Shown: positions 29,434 through 30,466 of the stretch, piece by piece
Numbering within the stretch: the stretch's first letter is position 1
Layout: every line of letters starts with the position of its first letter
NCBI GenBank assembly: GCA_020650975.1
Contig: JAIPMN010000153.1
Coordinates: forward strand, 1-30,466
DNA length: 30,466 bases
Source: Apostichopus californicus
Lineage: Eukaryota; Echinodermata; Holothuroidea; Aspidochirotida; Stichopodidae
Direction: 5' to 3'
Notes under the pieces: generated by a model
Seen by the model: the letters and a program-made list of their open reading frames with translations, nothing else
Database searches by the model: none
Told to the model about the DNA's origin: nothing
Translations under genes and position numbers: made by a program

Positions 29434-30466
29434 GCCATGCCTGGATGAACACATGTATATTATATTAGGGATAATCCAAGAATATATACTGTAACAGGAA
29501 GAATAGTTGTGTATCCATTACATTAAGCCATGCCTGGATTAACACATGCCTAGTATATTAGGGATAATCCAAGAATATATACTGTAACAGGAAGATTAGT
29601 TGTGTATCCATTACATTAAGCCATGCCTGGATGAACACATGTCTAGTATATTCGGGATAATCCAAGAATATATACTGTAACAGGAAGAATAGTTGTGTAT
29701 CCATTACATTAAGCCATGCCTGGATGAACACATGTATATTATATTCGGGATAATCCAAGAATATATACTGTAACAGGAAGAATAGTTCTGTATCCATTCC
29801 ATTAAGCCATGCCTGGATGAACACATGTATATTATATTAGGGATAATCCAAGAATATATACTGTAACAGGAAGAATAGTTCTGTATCCATTACATTAAGC
29901 CATGCCTGGATGAACACATGTCTAGTATATTAGGGATAATCCAAGAATATATACTGTAACAGGAAGAATAGTTGTGTATCCATTCCATTAAGCCATGCCT
30001 GGATGAACACATGTATATTATATTAGGGATAATCCAAGAATATATACTGTAACAGGAAGAATAGTTGTGTATCCATTCCATTAAGCCATGCCTGGATTAA
30101 CACATGCCTAGTATATTAGGGATAATCCAAGAATATATACTGTAACAGGAAGATTAGTTGTGTATCCATTACATTAAGCCATGCCTGGATGAACACATGC
30201 CTAGTATATTAGGGATAATCCAAGAATATATACTGTAACAGGAAGATTAGTTGTGTATCCATTACATTAAGCCATGCCTGGATGAACACATGCCTAGTAT
30301 ATTAGGGATAATCCAAGAATATATACTGTAACAGGAAGAATAGTTGTGTATCCATTACATTAAGCCATGCCTGGATGAACACATGTATATTATATTAGGG
30401 ATAATCCAAGAATATATACTGTAACAGGAAGAATAGTTGTGTATCCATTCCATTAAGCCATGCCTG
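29434..30466. repeat. 93-bp minisatellite, about 11 copies, runs off the right edge
   Basis: GCCATGCCTGGAT recurs every 93 bp (29434, 29527, 29620 and onward). Other constant parts are AGGGATAATCCAAGAATATA and ACTGTAACAGGAAGA. A variable block alternates among GTATATTATATT, TCTAGTATATT and CCTAGTATATT forms. Because 93 is divisible by 3, two minus-strand frames run through copies as 31-residue repeats; this is a consequence of the period and is not evidence for a protein. Confidence 0.97.

Noticed and set aside
29558-30081. Minus-strand frames with 31-residue repeats as a repeat protein gene
   Set aside because: They follow from a 93-bp tandem period divisible by 3; the frames break between units and have no start, splice or domain support.
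22332-30466. DH-PH catalytic exons
   Set aside because: I looked for the conserved DH helices and PH strands in the plus-strand frames and found nothing convincing; they probably lie beyond the window.

Overview
This is a eukaryotic, almost certainly animal, genomic window. Short exons with consensus GT/AG boundaries sit in AT-rich introns of about 0.2 to 4 kb, and several introns are inflated by minisatellite arrays. There is no bacterial-style gene packing, operon, rRNA, tRNA or CRISPR. The protein and the repeat style would suit an invertebrate deuterostome such as an echinoderm, but the species is an inference and is not proven here.

The backbone is one plus-strand gene, entering before position 749 and leaving beyond the window. 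I could join 14 exons (749 to 22331); all 13 junctions are phase-compatible and the result is open for 459 complete codons. The product is mostly low-complexity: acidic and Ser/Thr/Pro-rich, with basic RRxS-type sites. A Lys/Asp-rich charged linker leads into a C1-type zinc finger (exons 10-11). The charged linker, the C1 spacing and the Ser/Pro-rich tail match the region upstream of the DH-PH module in the AKAP13 / ARHGEF2 (GEF-H1) / ARHGEF28 / ARHGEF18 group of Rho guanine-nucleotide exchange factors. The catalytic DH-PH region and the N-terminus are not in the window, so the exact orthologue is left open and no symbol is given.

Layout: 1-426, G-rich 14-bp minisatellite. 749-858, exon 1. 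859-4981, intron 1 with an 81/82-bp array. 4982-6456, exons 2-4. 6457-9374, intron 4, mostly a 40-bp array of more than 50 copies. 9375-11586, exons 5-7. 11587-15505, intron 7. 15506-17434, exons 8-9, with a 36-N assembly gap at a poly-G run. 17435-19217, intron 9, with a probable non-autonomous hAT-type DNA transposon. 19218-20806, exons 10-13 including the C1 domain. 20807-22278, intron 13 with a 62-bp duplication and a 52-bp, 17-copy array. 22279-22331, exon 14. 22332-30466, a long stretch with only weak exon candidates (including phase-compatible micro-exons), ending in a 93-bp array that runs off the window.

The points most worth following are: the hAT-like element with inverted ends and 8-bp flanking duplications; a C1 zinc finger with two extra residues between two metal ligands; several in-frame alternative splice sites (tandem donors 3 and 30 nt apart, a CAGCAG acceptor, possible 27- and 12-nt micro-exons); and five distinct minisatellite families in or beside one gene. 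I found no convincing wholly new system.
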